A DNA stretch of 64,000 nt from Closterium sp. NIES-65. Taxonomy: Eukaryota > Streptophyta > Zygnematophyceae > Desmidiales > Closteriaceae. The DNA lies in contig CANXME010002190.1 of NCBI GenBank assembly GCA_948144175.1, forward strand, positions 140,001 through 204,000, written 5' to 3'. Every line of letters begins with the position of its first letter. The stretch's first letter is position 1. Of this stretch, positions 42,601 to 52,800 are shown piece after piece. The notes under the pieces were generated by a model that was not told the origin of the DNA, searched no databases, and saw nothing but the letters and a program-made list of their open reading frames with translations. Position numbers and translations under genes: made by a program.

Positions 42601-43426
42601 TCAGGGTCCGCTTCTTTGATGTGAGTCGTGGGGGGTGTACTTCAGGGTCCCCGTCTGCGTAAGGTGGGGTGTTCATTCCTCCTGTTAATTGCACCTGTGA
42701 TGCATACATGGGGTGCATATGCTCTGCAGGGTCTGCTTTTTCAATGTGAGTTGTCAGAGCTAGAGTTTTCGACATGTCACGATGTCATTCCACCTGGAGG
42801 TCAATGTCACACATCACGCACGCACGTGCATGTCTGACATGCTTCACATGCGGACATGTGAATCACCACCATCCTCTTTGCAGGTCTCTCCTACCAAGCA
42901 CTCCTCGATCAGTAATTTCCACGTTCTGAATTGTGCAACTGCAGACCCAGGAGCACCGGGACCGAGGCGATCCTTCAAAGAAGCTGTCCAAGTTTCCCAT
43001 CCCATGCCATCGCATGAGCACAATGATGCCTCAGAATTACAAGGACATGACCGTTCGAGTGTACATCAAGACAAGAGATCAGCGCCTCGTAAGCTCATTC
43101 GTTGTCGTTATTTGTCATTGCACAACCTATCCGCTGTTGCTGTTCATGTAGTGCAAGTTGGTTTTGTTGTTTGTTTGTGTCTATTGTTTAATTGCGTTTC
43201 TTATTATTTTCTTGTTTTCCAGGAGGATGAGGTGAAGGAGGCTTTCGTCAATTACCAGATGAAGACATTTGGTCGGGAAGTCATGCGCACACCAAGCCGT
43301 AAGAGAATGCGCAGACACCATGAAAATGGTGGAGGGATAACCAATGGGGCTGCAACTGGAACAGAGGAGTTCACGGGGGATGATGATGATGTGGTTTGTT
43401 CACAAACTGCGAGGAAGCTGATGTGA
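36653..43426 (+). CDS. SAMHD1: SAMHD1-type HD-domain deoxynucleotide triphosphohydrolase, 13 exons
   Basis: Exons: 36653-36724, 37205-37506, 37756-37846, 38514-38549, 39024-39091, 39220-39282, 39658-39713, 40583-40857, 41249-41326, 41765-41859, 42605-42620, 42945-43088 and 43223-43426, exactly 1500 nt (499 aa) with phases agreeing at every join. The enzyme splits dNTPs to nucleoside and triphosphate. The HD metal site is complete: HTRLEHSIGTSHLA, AGLCHDMGHGCFSHMLD and FDYLARDSYF. The protein starts at KLLNDPIHDHIT, so it lacks the N-terminal SAM domain of the animal protein. Family landmarks follow: FQRLRHIRQLG, WDIVANARTGIDVDKFDYL, VIVDNIKIDYGQDTDNPLDK and VRVYIKTRDQ. The C-terminus MRTPSRKRMRR combines a CDK-type TPxR site with an NLS-like basic cluster. 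Exon 2 splices directly to exon 3 (SDW|HHEKRS); intervening copies are echoes. Confidence 0.92.
36725..36935 (+). repeat. SAMHD1 intron 1: two echoes of exon 1
   Basis: Copies at about 36765-36832 and 36873-36932 repeat TCGAAGCTGTT-AACGA...CCATATCA and end in GTACGGG or GTATGG, like the real end GTACGAAG. They are too diverged to encode the exon. Confidence 0.8.
37419..37660 (+). repeat. Duplication of the SAMHD1 catalytic HD segment around a palindrome
   Basis: The exon 2 segment with CHDMGHGCFSHMLD is followed by CTTTTGAGGCGTCTTGAAGC at 37523-37542, then a second copy of about 104 bp with CHDMGHGCFSHMLDNAIF. The first copy has the donor (GATTG|GTACGT); in the second the donor has become CTATGT, so it is intronic. 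Confidence 0.85.
37847..38513 (+). repeat. SAMHD1 intron 3: three echoes of exon 3
   Basis: Exon 3 (VELVDRVIDNNNIDIDPDTV) is repeated at 37935-38030, 38087-38165 and 38222-38310, each ending near GTGAG. The first and last keep frame over most of their length. Confidence 0.85.
38905..39420 (+). repeat. SAMHD1: echoes of exon 5 and exon 6
   Basis: 38909-38970 is a broken copy of exon 5 before the real exon (TTTCTATGGGATATCGTGGC). 39349-39416 is a near-perfect copy of exon 6 with acceptor and donor (FDYLARDSYFCNIKACFDHK). The exon 6 copy could splice in frame as an alternative to exon 6. Confidence 0.8.
39900..40582 (+). repeat. SAMHD1 intron 7: four to five echoes of the exon 8 start
   Basis: Acceptor plus ETVNELFWL-type sequence occurs at 39907, 40025, 40250 and 40365, with a fragment at 40485, before the real exon at 40583. 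Spacing is irregular (about 115-220 bp), filled with polypyrimidine. The 40365 copy is intact through VKAVEAMI. A 19-bp duplication at 40455/40490 flanks CTCAAGGCGCCTCC. Confidence 0.85.
40862..40945 (+). repeat. 10-bp tandem repeat next to SAMHD1 exon 8 donor
   Basis: About seven units of GTTCTGCACC/GTTTTGCACC begin about ten bases after the donor. Confidence 0.85.
41050..42180 (+). repeat. SAMHD1 introns 8-10: echoes of exons 9 and 10
   Basis: An exon 9 copy lies at 41057-41115 and an exon 9 end copy at 41500-41535, with GTGAGTGT-rich repeats after both donors. Exon 10 echoes are at 41645-41705 (5' part) and at 41955-42018 and 42110-42176 (3' part, NIKIDYGQDTDNPLD). The 41955 copy keeps a good donor, the 42110 copy does not. 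Confidence 0.8.
42340..42760 (+). repeat. Tandem repeats around the SAMHD1 16-nt microexon
   Basis: A unit of about 75 bp with CACATGGCTGCAACAACCATG is duplicated at 42420 and 42515. The microexon (CAG|GGTCCGCTTCTTTGAT|GTGAG, VRFFD) at 42605-42620 has two echoes near 42645 and 42727; the second ends TTCAAT|GTGAG and is almost usable. Confidence 0.75.
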
Positions 43427-43993
43427 CATGGCGTTTTGAACCCTGATGATTGTACAGTCAAGCTTCAGCATTGTTGATTTTTCTTGGGCTTTCTGAAGTG
43501 ATTTTTCAGTCCTTCGAATTACTGCGTTTAACCACTTCCTCGTTTCATCTCAGGACGCTGCCCCAACAATCCACAGCAACAGCGTGATGGCCGTGTATTA
43601 TTTCCTATATTTGCGAGATTATTGAACATACTTCTGCAAGTAACAGGGAAGACAACTGGTAGAAGGAAAATGAAGCTTCATTCTATCTAGTGATTCTAAT
43701 GCTTGGGTAAAAGGGCGCGGTGGATATGATGCATTTGACTGAAGTTTGAGCCTGAACCACTTGACATGAAAGAATTGCGTACGTATCTAAATGAATTTTT
43801 CTGCAAGTAAATGACTAATGCACCATGACCTAGCCAGCCATGTTTGGCTAAAACAAAAGGAATAGCGTTGGCACTTCCAAAAGGTGGCTATTGAATATCG
43901 TGTTAATCTGAATATTGAGCGTACAAAATTGTTCCACTCAAGCCGACCTTCTAAAAGGGCTGTACATGAAACTCAAAATATATTATCTTGCAT
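43427..43993. other. Intergenic between convergent SAMHD1 and psaF
   Basis: 567 bp, AT-richer than its surroundings, holding the two 3' ends. No ORF or repeat seen. Confidence 0.5.
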
Positions 43994-44731
43994 TTAACGG
44001 GGGGACACGGTGATCTGGTCAGCGGACACAATCAGGTCACCCTTCCTGTACTCGGACCAGGCAGCCACGGGCCAGGTAGCACCACGGCCGAGCAGGCTGA
44101 GAGCGAGGGGAACATCGATGATGATCTCCTTCTCGGTGGGCTTGGCTCCCTCCTTGGTCTTGATCAGGTAAGAGCGGCCGACCCACCCGATCCAGCCAGC
44201 AATGTACAGGAAGACGATGCCGGGGGACACGAACTCGCCCGCGTGCCTGAAGTCACCATCGACGATCAGGTGGGGAAGACCGTCGGTGCCGCACAGCAGG
44301 CCGGACTTGCCGTAGAAAGAGAACCGGCGCTCGGTCCTCTCAATGGTGGCCTTGAGAGCCAGAGCGGGGGCGGAGCCGTCCTTGTAGAGCTTGAGGCGGT
44401 TCTTCAGCTTCTTGATGGAGTTCTTCTGGCGCTTAGCGAAGGCCTTGGAGTCCTTGCAGGGGGTAAGGCCAGCGACATCGGCGAGTGCGACCTCGGGAAC
44501 GGCCAAGGCACCGGTGCTGACGATGGCAGCAAGGGCGAGGGCAGAGGCGATCTTGCCAGCCTGCTCGGTAACGTTCTCCTCCTTCTTCTCCGCGGAGCAG
44601 ACGGTCTTGGCAGACACCTGCTTCACGAAGCAAGACGCCTTGGTGGTGGAGAAAGACGCCTTGGAGGACAGGTTCTTGGGTGCGACAAGGGGAGCACCCA
44701 GACCAACAGCAGCCATGGTGACGGCGGCCAT
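43994..44731 (-). CDS. psaF: Photosystem I reaction centre subunit III (PsaF) precursor
   Basis: Single exon, 245 aa. A Ser/Ala/Lys-rich chloroplast transit peptide and a hydrophobic thylakoid transfer segment ([17 protein letters not shown], ending near VALA) precede the mature start [18 protein letters not shown]. The Lys-rich N-terminal helix-loop ([18 protein letters not shown]) docks plastocyanin or cytochrome c6 in the lumen. [35 protein letters not shown] and [11 protein letters not shown] are family signatures. The tail [10 protein letters not shown] extends a little beyond typical plant PsaF. The start is the upstream ATG of two near the N-terminus (MAAVTMAAV). It is the only clear photosystem gene here. 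Confidence 0.97.
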   Translation of the reverse strand: MAAVTMAAVGLGAPLVAPKNLSSKASFSTTKASCFVKQVSAKTVCSAEKKEENVTEQAGKIASALALAAIVSTGALAVPEVALADVAGLTPCKDSKAFAKRQKNSIKKLKNRLKLYKDGSAPALALKATIERTERRFSFYGKSGLLCGTDGLPHLIVDGDFRHAGEFVSPGIVFLYIAGWIGWVGRSYLIKTKEGAKPTEKEIIIDVPLALSLLGRGATWPVAAWSEYRKGDLIVSADQITVSPR

Positions 44732-45920
44732 TTTTCCTCTGTAGTTTGGTTACTGGAAGAGGAAGTCTGGCTGCAGAGTCTGGTCTGGAAGGAGATCGCT
44801 GCTTGCGTAGAGGAAAGCAAACCCCGAAGAGTCTAAAACTGGATGTGAGGTCTCGCTGCTGCAGGTACACCGCTTGGAGGGATTTTCCAGGAGTTCGGGG
44901 AAACCCAGCATCGAGCAGCACAAGAATCCCGACAGGTGGCGCCGTTCAATCAGAATTTCGCACACTGGGTCCGTCAACCAATCGGTGAGCTCCAACCCGA
45001 TAAGGCAGACCGATTTTGTGACCTTCAGGGTATTCTGATCCACGTGGAATCGAATGAACGTTAGCGAAGAGTTCGTTATCAGCCCGCATCGTGGCATCTC
45101 GTCATAATCGGGGAAAAGCGTCGCCAAAATCTAAATCGCGCACCCAATCGCTGTAGTGCGGCAAATCATTACACAAAACCTTACTCCCACATCTCTGCAT
45201 TACATATAGAAATATGAGTACATCACATAACGTAACTGCACAATTGATTACATTACGTATATCAATATAACATTTTCTCTCAGTCCGCATTTGTGGATCA
45301 TAACTTGAATGGATCATTGCTGATACGCCACATCAGTGTATCAGTACTAACAATTACCATCAATACAATCACAGCAATGAATTACAGTTGATTCATAATT
45401 GTCGCAAGGGCCTTCAGATTTGTCAAGTGCCTCATCCTCTCAAAGGCAACCACCACACTCATAATCAGTTTGTTTCCCATTCAGCCCTCACAAGAGAAGC
45501 TTTGCCCCAGACTAAGGCTCCCTAAATAAAGCACCAGCTCAGCTGGTAGTACAGTAGCTACTCCCGGCCCATACTCCTTGCCATCCCATGCCCCGTACAG
45601 ATCCATCCTTCCATGCCCACGGTACATCCTTGTGAAATCAGCTGGTCTGTAATTATGCAAGTTGGTTGCAGTGCTGGTGGCCATGCAAGAACGGCTGCTT
45701 GGACATGCAAGCAACGGTCTACTCTAGCAGTGCACTGTGTGGAAAGGGCTTGGTAGGTTGGTGCATACGGATCGAGAGAGAGGCAGACAATGATAAGGGA
45801 CGCATAATGTGGACGCTTGAAAAGCCGCACGCTTGAAGGGCTTAGAAGCTAAAGAGCAGATGATTAGACGAGAATGGGCGAGACAGGGGCTTCCCCTGAA
45901 AAGCTGCTGATAGGGGTCCC
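44732..45920. promoter_or_regulatory. psaF upstream region
   Basis: About 1.2 kb upstream of the psaF start. AT-rich around 45150-45470, no supported gene; a 77-codon minus-strand ORF at 45481-45714 has no recognisable product. The promoter is presumably in the first few hundred bases, but no element can be named from sequence alone. Confidence 0.35.
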
Positions 45921-45929
45921 CCTGACCAG

Positions 45930-46435
45930 GTGCTAGGGGTCCCTGTCAAGGCGTGCGAGATCGTACACCTGCCGAATGTTGCCTGATGCTGCAGCAGGCA
46001 GGGCAAGTTGGGTGGGGAGGGGGGGGGGAGAAGCAGGTGGAAGCAGGTTGACCAGGTGATAGGGCGCTCTCTCTCTCCCTCTCAGCGGTGCTAGGGGTCC
46101 CTGTCAAGGCGTGCGAGATCGTACACCTGTAGAAACCGCGTGTAATGAGTCTGCTTTTGAGTCGACTCAAAAGCAGCTCTCTCCCTCTCAGCGGTGCTAG
46201 GGGTCCCTGTCAAGGCGTGCGAGATCGTACACCTGCTGAATATTGCCCGATGCTGCAGCAGGCAGGGCAGAGGTTGGGGAGGGGGGATAAAGGCAGGGTG
46301 ACTAAGAAATCTGCTGCTAGGGCTCTCCCTAAGAAGGTGCTAAGGGTCCCTGTCAAGGCGTGCGAGATCGTACACCTGCCGAATGTTGCCCGATGCTGCA
46401 GCAGGCAGGGCAAGTCGGGTGGGGAGAGGGGATAG
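45930..46435. repeat. Four tandem copies of a unit of unknown origin
   Basis: The segment CCCTGTCAAGGCGTGCGAGA followed by TCGTACACCTG occurs at about 45940, 46100, 46205 and 46350, with about 100-160 bp spacing; three of the copies continue into GCTGCAGCAGGCAGGGCA. It lies downstream of TBCCD1. On the minus strand the units carry acceptor-like CTGCAG and GGCAG|GTGTACGATC, so they may echo an exon I cannot place. Confidence 0.7.
46151..46176. repeat. 26-bp perfect palindrome between two of the tandem units
   Basis: The core CTTTTGAGTCGACTCAAAAG at 46154-46173 is extended by CTG/CAG. Direct repeats of about 60 bp flank it (46072-46130 and 46177-46234). Confidence 0.9.
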
Positions 46436-46741
46436 AGCCAGGGTGACTTGGAATGTTACCTCTGTCTTTTGAAACGTTTCCAGATATGTGCCCACAGGGT
46501 GCTTGGGGGGAGCGGGGTAGAGGGTGGTGGGGAGGGGGTGTGGGGGAAATGAGGAAAACGGTCGTGGATAGCGGGCTCGATGATGGGAGTGTAGTGTGGA
46601 TGAAGGGCGAGTGTAGCGTGGATGATGGGTAACCGAGGGAAACGGTACATAATTGGAATGGAAATAAAGCAGGTAAACTGGATGGGTGTGAAAAAAAAGG
46701 TGGAAGGAGGTAAGGGAAAGAGGAAGGGAGTGACTGACTGA

Positions 46742-46844
46742 GGAGCCACCCCTTGAAGTGTGCCTGGATAACGTTCTTGAGGCATTCTTAGAGAGGAGGC
46801 CTCCTCAGAGAGGAGGCATTATTACAGAAGAAATAGAAACATTT
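46742..46844 (-). repeat. Echo of TBCCD1 last exon downstream of the stop codon
   Basis: 46742-46790 encodes a variant NVIQAHFKGWLLSQ of the real NVIQAHFKEWLLSQ at 46950-46890. Confidence 0.75.
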
Positions 46845-49800
46845 TCAGGAGGCAAAATGCCGTAGGAGGTAGAGGAGGTAGGGGGGGCACTGACTGAGGA
46901 GCCACTCCTTGAAGTGTGCCTGGATGACGTTCGTGAGCTCCCTCTTCCGCCCCTCGTCCAGCACCGCTGTCTTGAGCGTCTGCCTCAGACTCTCCACCGT
47001 CTTGGTCTGACAGGGAAGGAAGGCAGGGAAGGGGGTTGGGCGGGAAGAAAGAAAGGAGGGTGAGACGGTTGACCTCAATCCCCACTCTCGTCCAGCACCG
47101 CTGTCTTGAGCGTCTGCCTCAGACTCTCCACCGTCTTGGTCTGTCACACATCAGGGAGGAGACGGGGGAGAAAAGAAAGGAAGAGGGGTGGTGAGGTGTA
47201 CAGAGAGGAAAGACGCGAGCAAAGAGAGGCGTGGTACAGCAGAGACGACAGAAGCAATCCATGGCTGCTTGCACCTCTGTGGTCCAAGGCATTCAAGGGA
47301 TCCCAGCCATGTGCCTTGTGCCGCAGCGCATTCAAGGCAGCGACTCTCATACCTTGTGCTGCAGCGCAATGAGGTACGTCTTGGGCAGAGCAAACGGGTT
47401 AGCCCGTGTGGCCTGCTGCAGCAGCGGACTGCTGTGGTGATGAGTTATGTACATTGTGCTGACGAGTATTCAACAGCAATGAGTAACACACCTTGTGCTG
47501 CAGGGCGATGAGGTATGTCTTGGGCAGAGCAAACGGGTTGGCCCGCGTGGCCTGCTGCAGCAGTGGACTGGCACCGCCTCCTCCGCCTGGCTGCTCCTGC
47601 TGCGTCCGAAACGGAACCTGATTTGATGGCAACAGGGGAGGTGTGGGGATGTGATAAGCTTGATTCCCATCCCATACAAGGAAACTGCGTGGCCTGCTGC
47701 AGTAGTGGACTGGCACCTCCCCCTCCGCCTGGCTGCTCCTGCTGCGTCCGAAACGGAACCTGATGTGATGGCAACAGGGGAGGTGTGGGGATGTGATACG
47801 CTTGATTCCCATCCCATAAAAGGAAACTGCGTGGCCTGCTGCAGTAGCTGACTGGCACCTCCCCCTCCGCCTGGCTGCTCCTGCTGCGTCCGAAACGGAA
47901 CCTGTTGCGTTGAGAAAGGAGAGGAATGGGGGGGGAAGGGGGCCGAGAAGAGGGGGAGAGGGGAAGGGGATATAAAATTAGGATTGAAGGGCCTGTGGAC
48001 TGGCGGCAAACAGAGAGGCAAATGGTATAACTTCCATTTCAAAGCGATCCATGGGTGCCTTTTACCCTCTCGCATCGAAGGAGAGGCTGGGGCCATGTGG
48101 GCTAGGAAAACGACTCACCCCAAACAAGCAAGGGAAGCTGAACAAGCACTGGATGAGGTGACTGACTGACGTGACATGGCATGCCACTCACCACAAACGG
48201 CACTAACTTCTCAGGAGCATCAGAATCGCCGAATCACGGAAAAGCTGAACCAGCACTGGAACGGACGAGGTGACTGACATGACATGACATGACATGAGAC
48301 TCACCACAAACGGCACAAACTTCTCAGGAGGCATCAGAATCGCCGAATCAAGCGCCGCGGCCGCCGCTCCCTCCTTCGCCCCCTCCCCCTCCACTCCACT
48401 CGCCCCCCCAGCACCAGCCGAACCACCAGCCCCACCAGCAGCAGTGCCAGCACCGGCAGCACCAGCAGCAGCAGCAGCATCTAACGACCCCAGCGCTAGC
48501 GGCATGTCCCACTTGTTCACAGCAGGGTCCACCCCGACCTTGGCCAGGTGGTAGTCGAGGCGGGGGTAGAAGGTGTTGTAAGGGGCGATTTGGAGGGAGT
48601 GGTTGTCGCCGAGAATGACGGGGCGGGAGTTGCAGCCGAGGTAGAACACGCACTCGCGGCAGTTGGCTATGCGGATGCGCGCACACGGGGCGATGAGGGT
48701 CAGGCGTTCACAGGCTTCCACTCGCACCACCTGGCAGGGAGGGAAGAAGGGGAGGGGGCAGGGTAGGAAGAGGAAGAGGAGGATGGAATGGGCAGTTGGC
48801 TATGCGGATGCGCGCGCACGGGGCGATGAGGGTCAAACGCTCACAGGCTTCCACGAAAACCACCTGAGGAGGGAGGAGGGGATTGCGGAGTGGGGTGTGT
48901 GTGGGGGCGGGTTGGGAGGAGGGAGCGTGTTTGATTGGGGGCATGTCTAGTGGCACTTTGTATAAGCCCCTCCCCACTCTCCCTTTCATTCTTCCTCTCT
49001 CTTGCTCTCCTTCAACCCTCGTCCACTTCACCCTCCATTCTCTTCCCTTCACCCCTCCGCCCTCTGCCTTTCTCCCCTCTGCCCTTCACCCTTCCTGTCT
49101 CTACCCTTCACCCCTCCTCTCTCTACCTTTCACCCCTCCTCTCTACCCTTCACCCCTCCTCTCTCTATTGTTCACCCTCCCTCCTCCACCATTCACCTTC
49201 CTCCCTCTTACCTTGCCCACGGCGCCCAGCACCACAATGGAGTCGGAGCAGCCAATAACGGAGGCATACTTGAGAGGCGCGAGAGAAGCGACTGCACATG
49301 CCCACGCCCCACCACTTTGGCTCTATTCCTCCCCCTCCCCTCTTCATCTCGTCCTCGCTCCCTCTTACCTTGCCCACGGCGCCCAGCACCACAATGGAAT
49401 CGGAGCAGCCAATAACGGAGGCGTACTTGAGAGGCGCGAGCACGTAGATCACACTGTCGTGACAGTGCGCCACCTGGGGGGAGGGGGGGGGGCGCAGGGG
49501 GGAAGAGGCAGGAGGGAGGCAGAGTAAGTGTTCCAGAGAGAAGGAGCACGTAGATCACATCACACTGTCATTGCAGTGTGCCGCTTGGAGGGGAGAAAGG
49601 AGGTTAGGGTTATGTGGGACCGGGAGTAAAAAAGAAGGGATTTCAGCCGGTAGGTACGGGTCGTGGAAGGTGTGACATTGGCAGGGAACAAATGTGTGCG
49701 GGGAGAACGAAGAGGGGGGGATAAGGGCGAGGAGAGGAAGGCGGAAGGTGATTCAAGGTGCGGGAAGGAGGGAAGGGAGGGGGCGGGGGAAATGGGAGGA

Positions 49801-52800
49801 GAGGGGGTTTTGAGAGGCGGGCTGAGTGGAGAGTTGAGCGGGAAGGCGAAGGAGTTTCTGGTTGGCAGGCTGAGAAGGAGCAGCGTGTGGTGAGGGTGGG
49901 AGCGCGAGAGGGTGGGAGTGGGAGCGTGAGAGAGTGGGAGTGCAGGGGGTTCGAGTGTGGGTACTTGTTTTTGACCATGACCGCTTTCCAGGTGACCTTT
50001 GAGTCGACTCAGAAGTAACTTGTTTTCAACCATGACCGCTTTCCAGCCACTCCACACTTGGGCGCACTTCGTTACTTTAGCATGTAGCCACTGTTTGACG
50101 TTGTTTTCTTTCGATTTTTTTCCCAAAGGAGGGGGGAACGACTCACCCGCACGCAGCTGCTGTCCATCTCAGTCTCCTCCTTAAGCACCAACATCTTTGC
50201 AACCCCATCCACAGGCACCGCCACATCTCACCGAGAGCAAAGATTCCAAGGGAAGGGACTCAAAAATGGGAGTCAGAAGAGGGGGGGAGGGGGGTTGAGG
50301 GGGGGGGGAGTCTTACCTGCACGCAGCTGCTGTCCATCTCAGTCTCCTCCTTAAGCACCAACATCTTTGCAACCCCATCCACAGGCTGATTCCATCTCAC
50401 CGAGAGCAAAGATTCAGAGGGGAAGGACTCAAAAGAGGAGACAGACGAGGGATTCAGAGGAGGGAGTCAGACCAGGGACATACCCGCACGCAGCTGCTGT
50501 CAACCTCCGTCTCCCCCTTGAGAACCGACATCTTCGCAACCCCATCAACGGTCGTCATCCCTGCCGCCGCCCACACACGCCGCGACAGCACGCCACCTGT
50601 CATCGCCCCATTGGCCGCGGCCCCTCTAGGCGATCCCTGAACCTCCGCCCCTGCGCCTGCCCCGCTCCCCGCAACTGCTCCCCCTTCCCCCATGGGCGTA
50701 TCTCCGTTTTTGGTGGGGGAGGCGGCGGAATCTCCGCCCCTATCCGCGGGGACCTTGGCGGGGCGGGAGGGGGACTGCGGCCTTAGGTCCGGGCCGTGGT
50801 CGGACGTGCAGCAGAGCCTCGGGCCGAGCCAGTCTTGAGCCACGGAGAGAGGTACGGGCGCAGGAGGCATGGCCGCGTCAGCTTCGGCAAAGAAAGGAGC
50901 GACTTGGGATAGGAGGAGGGAGGAGACTCCGGGTCGGTTGACCCGAAGGAAGAGACCGAGCAACTCGAACTTGTCGATAGAGATGACCTGAATGGGAGGG
51001 AGGGGGCGGGGGTTGGGGACGGAAGAGAGGGGGAGGGAGGTTCGGGGGCATATAGGGGGACATGGGAGGTGGGGAGAGATCAGGGAAAGCCTGGGAGGAA
51101 AAGATGGGAGAAAGGAAAGCGATAGGCTTGGAGGAAGGGAAGAATCGGACGGGAGAAAGGGAGGAATAAGGCGAGAGGAAGGGAAGGGATGGGATGGGAC
51201 AGAGGGGAATGGAGAGGATGGGAGGGATGGGGTGGTAGGACGACGAGGGAGGGTGGAAAAGAGAGGGATAGAGTGTAGAGCCGAATTAATAAGCGGTGAC
51301 ACTAGAAGATGTGGCGCCGTGTAAAAGGAGGAGCTTGGGGACACAAGGGAGAAATAGAGTGGGTGAGCGCTCAATCCCTCACTCACATGTGTGCCGGGTT
51401 CCGTGCCGTCCCAATACCAGCAACGTCAGAGCCATGCTCCGCCAGCAGCTGCAACACGGCGGGCAGGTTCTTGTGCCTGCAAAGGATCTATAACTCACCT
51501 GGCGCCGGGCTCCGTGCCGTCTCACTACCAGCACCGTCAGAGCCATGTTCCGTCAGCAGCTGTAACACGGCGGGCAGGTTCTTCTGCCTGCAAAGGATCT
51601 CTAAGTGCTACAGCACAACAAGGAGCACTCTATAACTCACTTGTGTGCCGGGTTCCGTGCCGTCGCCACTACCAGCAGCATCAGAGCCATGCTCCGCCAG
51701 CAGTTGTAGCACGGCGGGAAGGTTCTTCTGCAGAAACGACAGCTGCTGCTGCTCCTCCTCCGCATGCCCCGTTTGGAACCGCTGCCGGGTGGCCAGGCTT
51801 GTCTTTATCTGTTGGCGTAATGATGACGTGTTCAAGCCGAAAACAAGGGAGAAGGAGAGTCAGACAGGCAGTGGAAACGGAGGTCAATGCGTGACAGGTT
51901 TCGGAACGTACTGATACGCTGAGTGAGACAATGCAATCCCAGAGTCAACCTGGTACCGGAACTGAAGGAACTAGTAACCCTAAAGCAATGAGCGACGATC
52001 ACACGAGACTTGCTATGAGCGCGATGATGCCCGAAAATGCCCTAAATGGCGCAGCCAGCATCCGGCCGGCTCGGTACTCTACTGTTCGCTCCTCTGCTCA
52101 AACTTTCGTTATAATCAGCTCCGACATTCCCACAACTATGTCACCGGTGACTTCTCCAAGCAACCTCCGAGACGTCTTACGACTCGCCTAGGCACATCGC
52201 GGAGACAGGAAAAACATGTGCGAACCCGTTTAGAGCTGCATTCGCCGAGCAGTATTAACAATGCCTCACGCTCTATTCGCCGTAATGACAACGATACAGG
52301 ACCACTCACGTCCCCAATGCCACACAAACATCGTTTTAGCCATCACGCTAAAACATCGAATATATAACCAGCTCAGAATGCCGTCGGGGGAAAAGTGCGC
52401 AGCAGAGGTTACAGTAGGTGAAACCGCATCAAGCGCGGCGACGAGCTATGTGGGCTCACATCGCCGAACACAACGGCATCACGGGACGAGCGTTAGTATC
52501 TGGCTTTTGAACGCCAGATGCTTCGTCATTACATTTTCTATCCACCTACAATACCTCAAAATTTTCATAAACGCTCTCTGCGTTCGGCTACGGAATCGAG
52601 CGGCGGCATCGGCCCCTGCAGCCAGACGCTGGCGCACAGCAGCATTTCTAGCCAGCAGCTAGACATCTGGGTGACGAGTAAGAGCGAGGATTTCCCCCTC
52701 TATCAGACGTGCGTTTTTGCTGACTCGCTTATCAGACATCGGCGCGCACAGCGCATTGCGGCGGCGGCCCCTCGGTAACAAGGATTGTCACGGATTTTCC

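Noticed and set aside
43988..44836. Plus-strand 282-codon frame opposite psaF
   Set aside because: Antisense shadow of psaF, produced by GC-rich third positions.
45481..45714. 77-codon minus-strand ORF upstream of psaF
   Set aside because: No domain, no splice context and no recognisable similarity.
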